Below are positions 18,780 through 26,878 of a DNA stretch of 64,000 bases, piece after piece; the stretch's first letter is position 1, and each line of letters opens with the position of its first letter. The stretch lies in contig JAFATB010000014.1 in assembly GCA_019244185.1 (NCBI GenBank), positions 680,637-744,636 of the forward strand, in the 5' to 3' direction. Source of the DNA: Acidobacteriota bacterium. Lineage in GTDB: Bacteria; Acidobacteriota; Thermoanaerobaculia; Gp7-AA8. A model generated the notes under the pieces. It did not search any database, was not told the origin of the DNA, and saw only the letters and a list, made by a program, of their open reading frames with translations. The translations under genes and the position numbers were made by a program.

Positions 18780-19523
18780 TCACCGCGCCCATTGGCTGGT
18801 ACTGCGGAAGCGGCCGTGTTCTTTCGCGAAGACGAGATAGCGGTGAGCGAGTGCGTTGTCGTACGGTCGATTGCGTCCGTCGACGACGTCGTAGACGACG
18901 TAGGTCCGCGCCTTCATGAAGGTCACGACGTCATGGAAGTCGGGGAATCCTGGCCGGAAGTGGAAGAAGGATGTCTCGATGATCACGATTTCACACGATG
19001 CGAGCAGCTCGCGCGCGCCTTCCAGTACATCGAGCTCGGCACCTTGTGCGTTGATTTTCAGCAGCACGTCTCCCCGTATGTCGAGCTCGCGCGCGACATC
19101 GTCGAGGCGGACGACGGGAACCTGGCGGATTTCGCCCTGCACCTCACCCGCGAGAAATGAGCTGCCGCCCGGATCTTCATCGACGTAGAGAGGGAACGTG
19201 CCTGCAATTCTGCCGGCGCCCGCGATGACGCACGCGCCGCCGCGTCGTCCGGTCCGCTCACGTAGTGCCTGCTCGTGTTCCCTCAACGGCTCGATGCACA
19301 GCAGCCGGCTACGATCGAAGACGTCGAGCGCGGGCGTGCCCTGCGCCGCGCCGACATCGACCACCCACGATGGCGCGTAGCCCAGCCTCGCGAGATGCGA
19401 GAGCGCGTCGTGCATCGATTGGCGAACCGGCGTGACGGCGTCCGGGTCGAGGCGCGGAATCCGTCGGACTTCGACCCCGAGCAGGGCGAGCCCGCGTCGT
19501 ACCCAGGACTTGATCGTTCTCAT
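18780..19523 (-). CDS. FkbM-family methyltransferase
   Basis: A 247-residue protein. Residues 50-110 carry the SAM-binding fold with WVVDVGAAQG as motif I and LLCIEPL at the end of the second strand. Residues 130-180 contain the FkbM hallmark (VVRLDDV followed by DVLLKINAQGAELDVLEGA, slightly altered from the usual KIDVQG-E). The family methylates hydroxyl groups of sugars and natural products. There are no sugar-transfer or polyketide genes nearby, so the acceptor is unknown. It stands alone, convergent with the MocR-like gene (31 bases between stop codons). Confidence 0.88.
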   Translation of the reverse strand: MRTIKSWVRRGLALLGVEVRRIPRLDPDAVTPVRQSMHDALSHLARLGYAPSWVVDVGAAQGTPALDVFDRSRLLCIEPLREHEQALRERTGRRGGACVIAGAGRIAGTFPLYVDEDPGGSSFLAGEVQGEIRQVPVVRLDDVARELDIRGDVLLKINAQGAELDVLEGARELLASCEIVIIETSFFHFRPGFPDFHDVVTFMKARTYVVYDVVDGRNRPYDNALAHRYLVFAKEHGRFRSTSQWAR

Positions 19524-19657
19524 CGTTTCCGTGACTCGCGCGAGCCGAGTTCGTTTGCGAGAGGGCTGGAACGCTCGATGTTAACGTACGTCTCCCTTCG
19601 CGAGACGCCGCTCTGCGATGGCGGCTGCGCGGCGCCGCTTCACGTGCAATCCACGGA

Positions 19658-19701
19658 CGCAAGGATGCGGGGCCCGTGTCCGCGGGCCCCGCATCCTTGC
19701 G
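19658..19701 (-). terminator. Perfect 19-bp hairpin directly after the SBBP-protein stop
   Basis: Bases 19658-19676 and 19683-19701 are perfect reverse complements around a 6-base loop. The hairpin abuts the stop codon at 19703-19705. No T-tract follows on the minus strand. It is GC-rich and very stable, so it could stop transcription or protect the mRNA end. Confidence 0.65.
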
Positions 19702-19702
19702 C

Positions 19703-21790
19703 TCAGGGGTTCGTGATCTTCGTGACGAACGCGTCGACGTCGCCGCCGCCGTACGTGTTCTGGATGGAACTGCCGGAGGTGCCGGGGAAGCTCGTGGAGC
19801 TCGTCCAGCCGGTGAGATACGCGGCGCCGGAGCCGTCGACCGCGATGCGCACACCGAAGTCGTCGCCCGTGTCGCCGAGGAACGTCGACTGCACGATCGC
19901 CGAGCCAGCGGCATTGAGCTCGGTGAAGAACGCGTCGATGCCTCCCGCGTTGGCGGACTGGATCGAACCGCCGCTCACGCCGGGAAACGACGTGGAGAGC
20001 GTCGAGCCGACGATGTAGACGTTGCCCGAGCCATCGACGCCGACGCAGCCGACGAACGTCGCGTCGATGTCGGCGTCGCCGAGGAACGTCGACCAGGAGA
20101 TCGCCGAGCCGGCCGCATTCAGCTTCGTGACGAAGATGTCGAGCGAGCCTGCGTTGGCCGGTTGCAGCGAGCCGCCGCTCACGCCCGGGAACGACGTGGA
20201 GTCCGTGTTGCCGACGACGACGGCGTTGCCGGAGCCGTCCACGGCGATGCCGTTGCCGACGTCCATGCCGCTGTCGCCGAGGAAAGTGGAGTAGACGATG
20301 GAGGAGCCGGCGGCGTTGATCTTCGTGACGAATGCGTCGAGCCCGCCGCCGTTTGCGCTCTGGATCGAGCCGCCGCTGACGCCGGGAAAGCTCGTGGAAT
20401 CCGTCTGTCCGGTGACGTACGCATTGCCCGAGCCGTCGACGGCGACCATGTTGGCGACTTCGTCGCCGCTGTCGCCGAGGTAGGTCGCCCAGGCGACGGT
20501 GCCGGTGGAGCCGACTCTCGCCACGAACGCGTCGCCGTTGCCGCCGATGCTCGACTGCACGGCATTGAGCACGGGGAAGTCGCTCGAGGCTGTCGAGCCG
20601 GCGACGTACGCATCGCCGCTGCTCGTCACGGCCAGCTCCTGCGCGACGTCGTCCGCGCTGCCGCCGAGGTACGTCGACCAGAGGATGGACGAGCCGGTGG
20701 AGTCGAGCGCGGTGAGGAACGCGTCGCGCGTGCCGCCGCCGTACGACGGCTGATAGGAGCCGCCGCTGACGCCGGGGAACGAACCGGTCGTGCCGCCCGC
20801 GACGTACGCGTTGCCGGAGCCGTCGACACCGATGCCCTGGCCATAGTCGGTGCCGCTGCCGCCGAGGAACGTCGAGTAGACGATGGCGGTGCCCGCGGCG
20901 TTGATCTTGGTCACGAACGCGTCGTAGTCGCCGCCGTTCGCCGGCTGGAGCGAGCCGCCGCTCACACCGGTGAACGACGTCGATTCGACGAGGCCGGTCA
21001 GGTACGCGTTGCCGTCTCCATCGACGGCGATGGACAGGCCTTCGTCCGCGGCGCTGTCGCCGAGGTACGTCGAGTACGCGATCGTCGGATCGATGACGAG
21101 CGGCTGGTTGCGATCATGACGTCCGATGGCGAAGCCGACCTGCCGATGAGCGTCGAGCGTGTAGCGCCCATCGATCCGCCGCCGATGGCCGTCGATGTCC
21201 TGATAGACGTCCGGCCGCGGCTGCACGAGATCGCCGGCCGCGGTCTGCAGCACGAGATCGCCGTTGGGCGCGAGGTGGAGGGCCCGCGCGCCGTCGAACG
21301 CCATGCGGATCTGCCGCGCGTTCGCGCCCGGCGCGAGAACGAAGTCGTACTCAAGGCGCTGCCGGTTGCCGTGATAGAGGAGATCGATGCCGGGATAGAC
21401 ACTCTCGTAGCGCACCCTCCCGTAATTCGGGACGCCTGTATGCCACTGCGAGGCGTCGTTGCCGTGGAAGTAGTTCGTTTTCGTCGCGAGCGGCTCTTCG
21501 CCCGCAATCCGCGGCGTCGCGTTCGCGCCGCTGAGACGCCAGCGGACGGCCGCGCCGTCGAGCTTCACGATCGCTTCGCGCTGCGTGAAGAAGACGCTGT
21601 AACCCTGGCCGCGGCTGAGGAAGCGGACCTCCGGATCCGCCTGCCCGCGATTCGCCTCGAAGACGAGCGGCAATTTTCCGTACGCACCCGCGATCCGGGC
21701 GTGCTCCACCGCGCGCGGCGCGCCCAGGGCGGCCGTGGCGAGCAACGCGCTCGCCGTCAGTACCGAGAGTGACTGCAGAGAAAGACGCAT
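19703..21790 (-). CDS. Secreted SBBP-repeat beta-propeller protein
   Basis: A 695-residue protein with a signal peptide (residues 1-23). Residues 28-235 form the DUF7948-type N-terminal domain that usually precedes SBBP repeats (LPLVFEANRGQADPEVRFLS, then VYPGIDLLYHGNRQRLEYDF). Seven repeats of about 65 residues follow, each with STYLG or STFLG, VDGSGNAY and DAFVTK motifs, and should close into a propeller. Such proteins are exported and common in acidobacteria; their function is unknown. AAGGAGG precedes the ATG. The gene ends with no visible C-terminal sorting signal and a stable hairpin follows immediately. Confidence 0.9.
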   Translation of the reverse strand: MRLSLQSLSVLTASALLATAALGAPRAVEHARIAGAYGKLPLVFEANRGQADPEVRFLSRGQGYSVFFTQREAIVKLDGAAVRWRLSGANATPRIAGEEPLATKTNYFHGNDASQWHTGVPNYGRVRYESVYPGIDLLYHGNRQRLEYDFVLAPGANARQIRMAFDGARALHLAPNGDLVLQTAAGDLVQPRPDVYQDIDGHRRRIDGRYTLDAHRQVGFAIGRHDRNQPLVIDPTIAYSTYLGDSAADEGLSIAVDGDGNAYLTGLVESTSFTGVSGGSLQPANGGDYDAFVTKINAAGTAIVYSTFLGGSGTDYGQGIGVDGSGNAYVAGGTTGSFPGVSGGSYQPSYGGGTRDAFLTALDSTGSSILWSTYLGGSADDVAQELAVTSSGDAYVAGSTASSDFPVLNAVQSSIGGNGDAFVARVGSTGTVAWATYLGDSGDEVANMVAVDGSGNAYVTGQTDSTSFPGVSGGSIQSANGGGLDAFVTKINAAGSSIVYSTFLGDSGMDVGNGIAVDGSGNAVVVGNTDSTSFPGVSGGSLQPANAGSLDIFVTKLNAAGSAISWSTFLGDADIDATFVGCVGVDGSGNVYIVGSTLSTSFPGVSGGSIQSANAGGIDAFFTELNAAGSAIVQSTFLGDTGDDFGVRIAVDGSGAAYLTGWTSSTSFPGTSGSSIQNTYGGGDVDAFVTKITNP
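19706..21078 (-). repeat. Seven SBBP coding repeats
   Basis: Seven tandem units of about 195 bases encode the propeller blades of the preceding protein. Each unit contains the phrase FPGVSGGS or a close variant, except the third, which has FPVLNAVQ. The units are similar but not identical. Confidence 0.8.
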
Positions 21791-21926
21791 GAACCCTCCT
21801 TTTTTAGAACCGATGGAAGGGCCAACGGTGTATGGCCATGCGTCATTCCGGCCTTATTTCTTTTTGTGATGCGGTGGCTCGATGCTGCCTCGCGCGTTCC
21901 CATTCGACCCGCGCCGCATCCAACGT

Positions 21927-21960
21927 CGTGGCGCAGACGCCGAACAGCGTCTGCGCCACG
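21927..21960 (-). terminator. Perfect 14-bp hairpin after the metzincin gene
   Basis: CGTGGCGCAGACGC (21927-21940) pairs with GCGTCTGCGCCACG (21947-21960) across a 6-base loop, 11 bases after the stop codon at 21972. As with the hairpin at 19658, no T-run follows on the minus strand. Confidence 0.65.
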
Positions 21961-21971
21961 GTTCAATCACA

Positions 21972-23684
21972 TCAGGGGAAGCAGTCGCCTTCGTCGCCGG
22001 CGTCGTTGGCCCAGATCGAGAAGTCGCTGAAGCTCGTGCCGAGCGACGACCGGCCGAACCAGCGGACCAGCGTGAGGTCGGGGGTGGCGGTGAGGCTGGC
22101 CATGCCGAGCGGCCGTCCGTACAGCAGGTCGAGCTTTCCGTCGCCGGTCGTGTCGCCGAGGCGGAACAGGTCGCCGGCGTCACCGGCGTCGTTGGCCCAC
22201 GTCGTCACGTTGCCGAACGACGAGCCGGTCGACGGGCGGAAGAACCACGTCACGCCGAAGCTCGAGTTCACGCGGCCGTAGACCAGGTCGGCCTTGCCGT
22301 CGCCGTTCGCATCGCCGACGTACAGCAGGTCGCCGTCGTTGCCGGCGTCGGTGTTCCACGTCTCGAGCTTGCCGAACTTGGTGCCGTCGGAGCGGCGGAC
22401 GAACCACGTCACTTCCGTCGGCGAGACCGCGCGCGCGTACACGAGGTCGGCTTTCTTGTCTTTGTCGACGTCGGCGACGAAGAACAGATCGCCGACGTCG
22501 CCCGCATCCTCGGCCCACGTGGTGAAGTTGCCGAAGCTGCTGCCGTTCGACTTGCGCACGAACCAGCGCACCGTGTTCTCGTCGAGCGGACGTCCGTAGA
22601 CGAGATCCGCGCGGCCGTCGTTGTTGACGTCGGCGAGGCGGAAGATGTCGCCCGAGTCGCCGGCGTCTTCGGCCCACGTGGTGAAGTCGCCGAAGCCGCT
22701 GCCGTTCGAGAGGCGCACGAACCACGTCACCTGATTCGTCGCTTCGATGCGGCCGTAGACGAGGTCCGCGCGGCCGTCGTTGTTGACGTCGCCGGTGAGG
22801 AAGATGTCGCCCGCGTTTCCGGCGTCAGGGGCCCAGGTGGTGAAGTTGCCGAACGCCGAGCCGCTCGAGTTGCGCTCGAACCACTGCATGACGTTCGGCG
22901 ACGAGAGGCGGCCGTACGTGAGATCGGCTTTCTTCCCGGCGTCTCCGTCGAGATTGGCGAGCGGCGCGAAGTGATTGCGCAGCTGCACGGCGCTCTCGAG
23001 AACGCGCCGTTCCGAGTGCACGCTGAAGAAACGGTCGCGCGTGGCGCGCTGAGGCATGGTGAGACCCCACGACGCGCCGCTGGACATCGTGTGGAAGTTC
23101 ACGTTCATGTCTTTGGTGTCGGTGAAGGCGTCGTCGCAGCCGATCGTGATCGCGTCGTCCGCGGCGTTGCAGTGGTCGAGGCCGAGGACGTGTCCGAGCT
23201 CGTGGCTGGCGGTGTGCGAGATGCCGTTGGCGATGCGCGCCGTGGTCGCATTCGAACCGGTGAAGTTCCCGTCGTCGGCGAAGCTGCCGGAGTACACCTC
23301 CAGCGCGCTCTCCATCATCTCGTTGAAGCTGCCGATGCCGGTGCAATCACCTTTCTCGCAGCAGCTTCCGCCCGCGCATCCGAAGGAGTTGCCGCCGTCG
23401 GAGTCCATGCTGAGGACTTTGACGCGCGTGAACCGCCCGTTCGCGGGCTTCGCGGTCGTGATGACGACGTCGAACGTCGCGTAGTCCTCGGTCATGTTGG
23501 CGATGACCTGCCGTTTGATCGCCGCGAGATCCGAGGCCTGCGGCGGCTTGTTGCCGTTCACCGAGGACCACTTGTTGAGGTTGAAGCCGGAGAAGTCGAC
23601 CCAGACGACGTGTCCCGCCCACGCATGGGCCGTGGACAGCATGCAGATCAGGAAAGACAGAATGAGAAATCGTTTGTTTTTCAT
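21972..23684 (-). CDS. Secreted metzincin-like metalloprotease with FG-GAP repeats
   Basis: A 570-residue protein with a signal peptide (residues 1-23). The protease part (about residues 24-230) has the extended zinc motif HELGHVLGLDH (His161, Glu162, His165, His171) and a Met-turn candidate FHTMSSG at Met200, which marks a metzincin-like zinc peptidase. Several cysteines (residues 103-114, 172, 183) suggest disulphides. Residues 245-570 are six FG-GAP/VCBS-like repeats of about 53 residues, each with ADLVYGR, a Trp-rich strand and a calcium-loop-like DVNNDGR. It is probably secreted and binds a surface through its repeats. It lies 15 bases downstream of the HEAT-repeat gene and should share its transcript. 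Confidence 0.88.
   Translation of the reverse strand: MKNKRFLILSFLICMLSTAHAWAGHVVWVDFSGFNLNKWSSVNGNKPPQASDLAAIKRQVIANMTEDYATFDVVITTAKPANGRFTRVKVLSMDSDGGNSFGCAGGSCCEKGDCTGIGSFNEMMESALEVYSGSFADDGNFTGSNATTARIANGISHTASHELGHVLGLDHCNAADDAITIGCDDAFTDTKDMNVNFHTMSSGASWGLTMPQRATRDRFFSVHSERRVLESAVQLRNHFAPLANLDGDAGKKADLTYGRLSSPNVMQWFERNSSGSAFGNFTTWAPDAGNAGDIFLTGDVNNDGRADLVYGRIEATNQVTWFVRLSNGSGFGDFTTWAEDAGDSGDIFRLADVNNDGRADLVYGRPLDENTVRWFVRKSNGSSFGNFTTWAEDAGDVGDLFFVADVDKDKKADLVYARAVSPTEVTWFVRRSDGTKFGKLETWNTDAGNDGDLLYVGDANGDGKADLVYGRVNSSFGVTWFFRPSTGSSFGNVTTWANDAGDAGDLFRLGDTTGDGKLDLLYGRPLGMASLTATPDLTLVRWFGRSSLGTSFSDFSIWANDAGDEGDCFP
21975..22930 (-). repeat. Six FG-GAP/VCBS coding repeats
   Basis: Six tandem units of about 159 bases at the 3' part of the metalloprotease gene. 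Each encodes a blade with the phrase TTWA-D-AGD-GD and an Asp-rich loop. Units 2 and 3 are the most alike. Confidence 0.75.
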
Positions 23685-23699
23685 GGCGTTCTCTCTTGC

Positions 23700-24914
23700 T
23701 TAGCGGTTCGCCTGCAGGCGCGCGAGCGTCTGGCTGGCCAGCTCGCGAACGAGCTCGTTCGGATGCGTTCTGCTGATGGAGGACAACGGATCGACGACCG
23801 AGTCGCCGCCGATCATTCCGAGCGCGACGACGACGGTCGAGTGGAGCGAGAGGTCGTCGCCTTCGCTGGCGACGCGGAACAGATCGCGCACGGCCGCGGG
23901 ATCTCCGATCTTCCCGAGCGCGAGCACCGCGGCGTCGGAAAGGCCGGCATCGGATCGACGGCTCTGCGCGTCGTCGGTCGGAACGCTATCCGGCTCGACG
24001 TCGCCGTCGGGAAGAGTGGACGGCGTGCCCGGACGCTCGTCGTCGACGGTTGCCTGGCCACCGCGCTCGTCGGGATCGGCGACCGGCGACGAATCGTCTT
24101 CCGGATCGCTGGCGGGACGGACTTCGGGCAGATCCTCATCGCCCCGCGCGCTGATCTGCTGACCGGGCAGCGGCGCGATGAGCGTCAGCAGCACGGGCAC
24201 GCTTTCGGACATCCGCAGATCGCCGAGGGCGGTCGTGGCCGCGATGCGCGTCGCGCGGTTCGACGGGTCTTTGACGAGCGATTCGAGACACGGACGCGCG
24301 GCGGCGACCTGCAGCTGCCCCGACTCTCCGATGGCCCAGAGCTGCACGGCCGGCATGACGCTGCCGTCGCACGCGAAGCGCGCCAGTTGCTCGCCGTCGG
24401 CGGACGGCGTCACGTGCGCGCTCAGCTCTTCGAGGAGCGATGCGAGCAGCACCGGCGGCGTTTCGCGCGCCGTGAAATACGGCGTCACGTCGCGGAGCTG
24501 CAGGTCGGCGCCCTTCGCGAGCTCCGTTCGCACGATCGCGCTCACGACGCGAACCGCGTCGTCGCCGGAGAGGGTCTGCACGCCGTGCTCGCCCGCCACC
24601 GGCTGGAGCGTGCGCGCGTCGAGAAACGTGAGGATCCGCATTCCCGCGGACAGCGGGCGGACGTCCGTCGGATCGACGGAACTGGCGACGATCTGGACGC
24701 TTTCCTGCGGCGTCCCTTTGAGCGTCTGCTCGACCGCGACGGACATCAGGTACGTGCCGCCGTCGACCTGCCGCGTCGCGGTGACGTGTCCGATCAGAAT
24801 CGTCCCCGCGCGCGCCGCCAGCTGTCCGAGCGGGATGATTCCCTGGTCCGCATGCAGCGGAACGTTGATGAGTAGCGCGAGAGCCGCGCCGGCCAACCAC
24901 TTCATTCTCTTCAT
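23700..24914 (-). CDS. Secreted HEAT-repeat protein
   Basis: A 404-residue protein with a signal peptide (residues 1-22). Residues 24-160 form a beta-rich domain (GTILIGHVTATRQVDGGTYL) of a type often seen in secreted proteins near metallopeptidases. Residues 160-270 and 325-404 are HEAT-like helix pairs (RIAATTALGDLRMSESVPVL, LALGKIGDPAAVRDLFRVA), split by an acidic, disordered stretch rich in Asp, Pro and Glu (about 275-325). AAGGAGG precedes the ATG. It is the first gene of a two-gene unit with the metzincin, so it may act as its partner or regulator; that link is inferred only from position. Confidence 0.78.
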   Translation of the reverse strand: MKRMKWLAGAALALLINVPLHADQGIIPLGQLAARAGTILIGHVTATRQVDGGTYLMSVAVEQTLKGTPQESVQIVASSVDPTDVRPLSAGMRILTFLDARTLQPVAGEHGVQTLSGDDAVRVVSAIVRTELAKGADLQLRDVTPYFTARETPPVLLASLLEELSAHVTPSADGEQLARFACDGSVMPAVQLWAIGESGQLQVAAARPCLESLVKDPSNRATRIAATTALGDLRMSESVPVLLTLIAPLPGQQISARGDEDLPEVRPASDPEDDSSPVADPDERGGQATVDDERPGTPSTLPDGDVEPDSVPTDDAQSRRSDAGLSDAAVLALGKIGDPAAVRDLFRVASEGDDLSLHSTVVVALGMIGGDSVVDPLSSISRTHPNELVRELASQTLARLQANR

Positions 24915-25045
24915 GAATCCCTCCTTGTTTGGATGCGGAGGAATCTAAGAATTCGGCGCGTGCCGGTCGGGACGGACTGGTCACGGTTTGGTGACCCGGC
25001 GGAACTGCTTTTGTGACGGCCGGTGGCGCGGTGCGCGCCTGCGGA

Positions 25046-25076
25046 TCTAATTAAAGATAGAAATTAATCTGAATTT
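25046..25076 (+). promoter_or_regulatory. AT-rich putative promoter segment
   Basis: A short AT-rich block (TCTAATTAAAGATAGAAATT at 25046-25065, continuing AATCTGAATTT) stands out in very GC-rich surroundings, 32 bases before the start codon at 25108. No good -35/-10 pair with standard spacing can be assigned, so this is only a likely promoter region. Confidence 0.35.
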
Positions 25077-25107
25077 GCCCTACGATGCTCCGCGAGAGGA
25101 GTCAGCG

Positions 25108-25764
25108 ATGACCGTGATGGAGTCCATTTTCACGCTCCCCGGATGCACCTTTTCCGAGCCGGACGACCAGTGGTGTCCGCCGCTCGCGGAGAACCTCGGC
25201 GATTCCGTTGGAGAGCCGCGGCCCGGCCACTTCGGCACGCCCGAACGATTCTTTCAATGGTTGAAGACGATCTGGGCGTTCCCGGTCGACGCGGACGCGA
25301 GCTTTCCGCCCACCGACTTCACGCGGAACTGCCTGCTCATGGATTCGTTCGCCACCGTCTGCGGCGCGCTGCACGGATCGCTCTACTTCCGGCTGATCTT
25401 CGCGTTCTTCCCGAACCTCAGCGGTCCTCACTTCGACTTCGCCGCCAACGAAAGGATCTTCATCACCAACTGGGCGTTCGAGACCACCAACGGAAAGCAG
25501 GACATTCTCGTCCCGGCGATCGACATCTTCGGCTTCCGCAAAGGCTACGTGAACTACCGGCTGGCGACGTTCGACGTGCCGACGCTCGTGCGCGCGTTGC
25601 TCATCGCGTATGGCGGCACGCTGCATCCGAACTTCGAGGGCAACATGGAAGAACGCATCAAGCGGTGGGCGACCGATTTCGAGTTTGCGGAGCGGGAGTA
25701 TGCCGCGGTGAAGGCGATGGGTCCGGTCGCCGCCAGCGCGGTGCCTGCCCGTATCGTCTCGTAA
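25108..25764 (+). CDS. Putative NTF2/SnoaL-like protein
   Basis: A 218-residue protein from the ATG at 25108, chosen because AGAGGAG sits 6-7 bases upstream. No signal peptide or membrane helix is seen, so it should be cytoplasmic. The N-terminal third is irregular with Pro and Trp residues. Residues 100-190 show a helix-then-strands pattern with ERIFITNWAFETTNGKQDIL and VPAIDIFGFRKGYV, which fits an NTF2/SnoaL-like cone fold. That fold hosts cyclases, isomerases and binding proteins and I cannot tell which applies. It is a single gene behind an AT-rich segment. Confidence 0.5.
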   Translation: MTVMESIFTLPGCTFSEPDDQWCPPLAENLGDSVGEPRPGHFGTPERFFQWLKTIWAFPVDADASFPPTDFTRNCLLMDSFATVCGALHGSLYFRLIFAFFPNLSGPHFDFAANERIFITNWAFETTNGKQDILVPAIDIFGFRKGYVNYRLATFDVPTLVRALLIAYGGTLHPNFEGNMEERIKRWATDFEFAEREYAAVKAMGPVAASAVPARIVS

Positions 25765-25771
25765 CGCCGCG

Positions 25772-25844
25772 CCACGGACGGCGTCGAGGGAGATGCCGTC
25801 TTGACACGCCCTGCGCGCGCAACCACCATACGCGCCGTCCGTGG
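25772..25844. promoter_or_regulatory. 12-bp inverted repeat around a TTGACA box before the ABC operon
   Basis: CCACGGACGGCG (25772-25783) and CGCCGTCCGTGG (25833-25844) are perfect reverse complements. Between them lies TTGACA (25801-25806) and, 17 bases on, a weak -10 candidate CACCAT (25824-25829). The right arm covers the GTG start codon at 25841. This could be an operator, or an RNA structure that hides the start codon on read-through transcripts. Confidence 0.4.
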
Positions 25845-26878
25845 TCGAGTCCGTTCGCAGGGTTTTGCTCGGTGTTGGCGTCGTCGTCGCGGCGTCGATG
25901 ATCCTGTTGCTTTCCGATCTGCAGCACCGCGAGCGCGGTGCGCGGAAGGCGCTCGCGCAGAAGCACGCGTGGAAAATCTGCTTCGTGCAGTACAACGACG
26001 TCGTCGACGTGAAGGACGCGGAGCGCGGCGTCCTGGACGGCCTGCGCGAATCGGGACTCGAGGACGGCCGCGACTTCGAGGTGAAGATCCTCAACGCGCA
26101 GGGCGACATGGCCACGGTGTCGGCGCTGATCGACACGGCCGTCACCGGCGGCGCGGATCTGCTGATCACGTTCTCGACGCCGACGCTGCAGGCCGCGCTG
26201 CGGCGCGCGCAGAACGTGCCCGTCGTCTACAACTACGTCGCCTCGGGGCTGAAGGCGGGAGCGGGGAAGTCGAACACCGATCACGCGCCGAACGTCACCG
26301 GCGTCAGTCTCCTGCCCGCGAACGATGAAGCGCTGACGCTGCTGCGCACGTACTTTCCGTCGATCCACCGCATCGGCGCGCTGTACTGTCCCGCGGAGAC
26401 GAACATGGTCTACGCGAAAGCGTCGCTCGATGACGCGGCGAAGCGCGCCGGCTTCGAGGTCGTCTACGTTCCCGCCGAGACCGCGACGGACGTGCCGGAC
26501 GCCGCGGCAGCGCTGATGTCGCGCGACATCGACGCGGTGCTGCAGATCCCGGGAAACCTCACCGCGTCGGCCTTCGGCAGCATCGGCGAGGCCGCGCGAC
26601 GCGCGCACGTGCCGGTGTTCGCGTTCCAGAAATCGCAGGCCGTCGGCGGCGCGATGGTGGTCGTGGCGCGCGACTACGAAGACAGCGGCCGCCACGCCGC
26701 GCGTCTCGCCGTGCGCATCATGCGCGGCGAGAATCCGAAGAAGATTCCGCTCGAGGATTTCAGCAAGACGAATCTCATCGTGAACCTCGACGCCGCGCGC
26801 GCCCTCGGCATCCCCATGCCTCCGGCGCTCGTGCGCTCGGCGAAAGAAGTCCTCGGAGACGCGCATGGAAATCGTTAA
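25841..26878 (+). CDS. ABC transporter substrate-binding protein (TrpX-like family)
   Basis: A 345-residue protein from the GTG at 25841. An N-terminal hydrophobic anchor (about residues 8-25) lacks a lipobox Cys. The body is a two-lobed binding protein of the ABC_sub_bind family (COG2984 type): KICFVQYNDVVDVKDAERGV at the start of lobe 1, then VTGGADLLITFSTPTLQAAL and later MVVVARDYEDSGRHAARLAV. Relatives include the streptococcal tryptophan importer subunit TrpX, but the ligand is not known for most members. It is the first gene of a four-gene operon with a STAS protein, a permease and an ATPase, and it overlaps the STAS gene by 14 bases. Confidence 0.88.
   Translation: MVESVRRVLLGVGVVVAASMILLLSDLQHRERGARKALAQKHAWKICFVQYNDVVDVKDAERGVLDGLRESGLEDGRDFEVKILNAQGDMATVSALIDTAVTGGADLLITFSTPTLQAALRRAQNVPVVYNYVASGLKAGAGKSNTDHAPNVTGVSLLPANDEALTLLRTYFPSIHRIGALYCPAETNMVYAKASLDDAAKRAGFEVVYVPAETATDVPDAAAALMSRDIDAVLQIPGNLTASAFGSIGEAARRAHVPVFAFQKSQAVGGAMVVVARDYEDSGRHAARLAVRIMRGENPKKIPLEDFSKTNLIVNLDAARALGIPMPPALVRSAKEVLGDAHGNR

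Noticed and set aside
19676..24875. Very long plus-strand frames opposite the SBBP, metzincin and HEAT genes
   Set aside because: They have no recognisable domains and mirror the repeats on the other strand; the minus strand has signal peptides, ribosome binding sites and family motifs.
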